Assembly: GCA_003445555.1 (NCBI GenBank)
Contig: DMDI01000194.1
Location: 1-5,693 of the forward strand
Length of the DNA: 5,693 nucleotides
Reading direction: 5' to 3'
Source of the DNA: Desulfotomaculum sp.
Lineage (GTDB): Bacteria > Bacillota > Desulfotomaculia > Desulfotomaculales > Nap2-2B
The notes under the pieces are model-generated. The model made no database searches. It saw only the letters and a list, made by a program, of their open reading frames with translations, and had not been told where the DNA came from. Of this stretch, positions 5,283 to 5,693 are shown piece by piece. The first letter of the stretch is position 1; every line of letters begins with the position of its first letter. The translations under genes were made by a program, and so were the position numbers.

Positions 5283-5316
5283 ATACAGGCCCAACTGGGC
5301 CTGTATTTTATTTTTT
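5283..5316 (+). terminator. terminator after the stalk-domain gene, abutting the next RBS
   Basis: ATACAGGCCCA (5283-5293) and TGGGCCTGTAT (5296-5306) form an almost perfect palindrome, in practice a stem with a CAACTG-type loop, followed by TTTTATTTTTT (5306-5316). Only four bases separate the T-tract from the AAGGAGGTGA of the next gene. The T run and following A run (5311-5322) also form a T6A6 palindrome. Confidence 0.88.
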
Positions 5317-5334
5317 AAAAAAGGAGGTGAAAAA

Positions 5335-5693
5335 ATGCGTAAAAAACTAATAATAAATATTTTTGCTGCGATTCTTTTATTGTTGTTTGCGGTACCCGCT
5401 TTTGCGTTGGAGTGGGAAAATATATCTTGGAATCCTTCTCCTTTTCTCGATCGCGAATACACCCGTCAGCACTGGACCCGCTTTAAGGTAGAGCAGAAGT
5501 TTCTCCAAGCGTATAATTTTCATTATGACGCGGCTTCGGAAAGCTATCCTTGCAGCCCGGCCTGGTACAAAGAAAACGGCTATGAAAAGGCCGGTCTGTA
5601 CATGTCGAGCCAATCCGGCTGCGAACACGATGTGCCTATCATAAAGACAACGGGCGACAATTACACCAGGGGATTGAACGTTGGCGAAGATTA
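5335..5693 (+). CDS. secreted protein of unknown family, N-terminal part (runs off window)
   Basis: The frame is open from ATG 5335 to the window end, 119 codons so far. AAGGAGGTGA (5321-5330) is an essentially perfect Shine-Dalgarno with GGAGG 7 bases from the ATG. Residues 1-24 are a signal peptide: MRKK, hydrophobic LIINIFAAILLLLFAV, and cleavage after PAFA. The mature part is rich in aromatic residues (LEWENISWNPSPFLD, then YTRQHWTRFKVEQKFLQAYN) and has two cysteines, at SYPCSP and QSGCEHD, that could form a disulfide outside the cell. I do not recognise the family. It follows the stalk-domain gene by 79 bases in the same direction but is separated from it by a strong terminator, and no clear promoter is visible between them. 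Confidence 0.8.
   Translation, partial: MRKKLIINIFAAILLLLFAVPAFALEWENISWNPSPFLDREYTRQHWTRFKVEQKFLQAYNFHYDAASESYPCSPAWYKENGYEKAGLYMSSQSGCEHDVPIIKTTGDNYTRGLNVGED

Overview
The window most likely comes from a Gram-positive, spore-former-type Firmicute of the Peptococcaceae kind (Desulfotomaculum/Pelotomaculum-like). The clues are moderate-to-low GC, strong purine-rich Shine-Dalgarno sites (AAGGAGGTGA before the last gene), T-tracted intrinsic terminators after most genes, and several exported proteins with copper-amine-oxidase-N 'stalk' domains, which that group carries in abundance. This is inference from style; no marker gene is present.

Layout. Positions 1-357 hold the decayed 3' end of an IS256/mutator-family transposase, broken by two +1 frameshifts. 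Positions 358-975 are non-coding accessory DNA with a long hairpin (394-454) and a heptamer-based repeat cluster that folds back on itself (617-750). Positions 976-2091 are a secreted stalk-domain plus phosphodiester-glycosidase (NAGPA) gene cut in two by a single in-frame TAA, so probably a pseudogene. A good terminator follows (2153-2184), then a structured intergenic region with competing stems.

Positions 2318-3838 form a self-contained toxin-antitoxin module. A 26-bp palindrome overlaps the -35 of a TATAAT promoter. After it come a TTG-started MqsR-like toxin (2396-2734), an antitoxin gene (2762-3769), and a terminator. The antitoxin looks like MqsA (CxxC/CxxC zinc domain and Xre-type HTH) fused to a C-terminal Panacea/SocA (DUF4065) domain. 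This is the most interesting item. The order toxin-then-antitoxin matches mqsRA, and the palindrome suggests autoregulation through the HTH.

Positions 3886-5316 hold a second stalk-domain exported protein (3972-5255) with its own upstream terminator, TATAAT promoter, strong RBS and downstream terminator. It has a charged helical insert and a novel-looking C-terminal part. From 5335 a further secreted protein of unknown family begins and runs off the window; its near-perfect RBS abuts the preceding terminator.

All recognisable genes are on the + strand. The picture is an accessory region with a mobile-element remnant, a defence/stress-type toxin-antitoxin pair and cell-surface proteins, one of them decaying.
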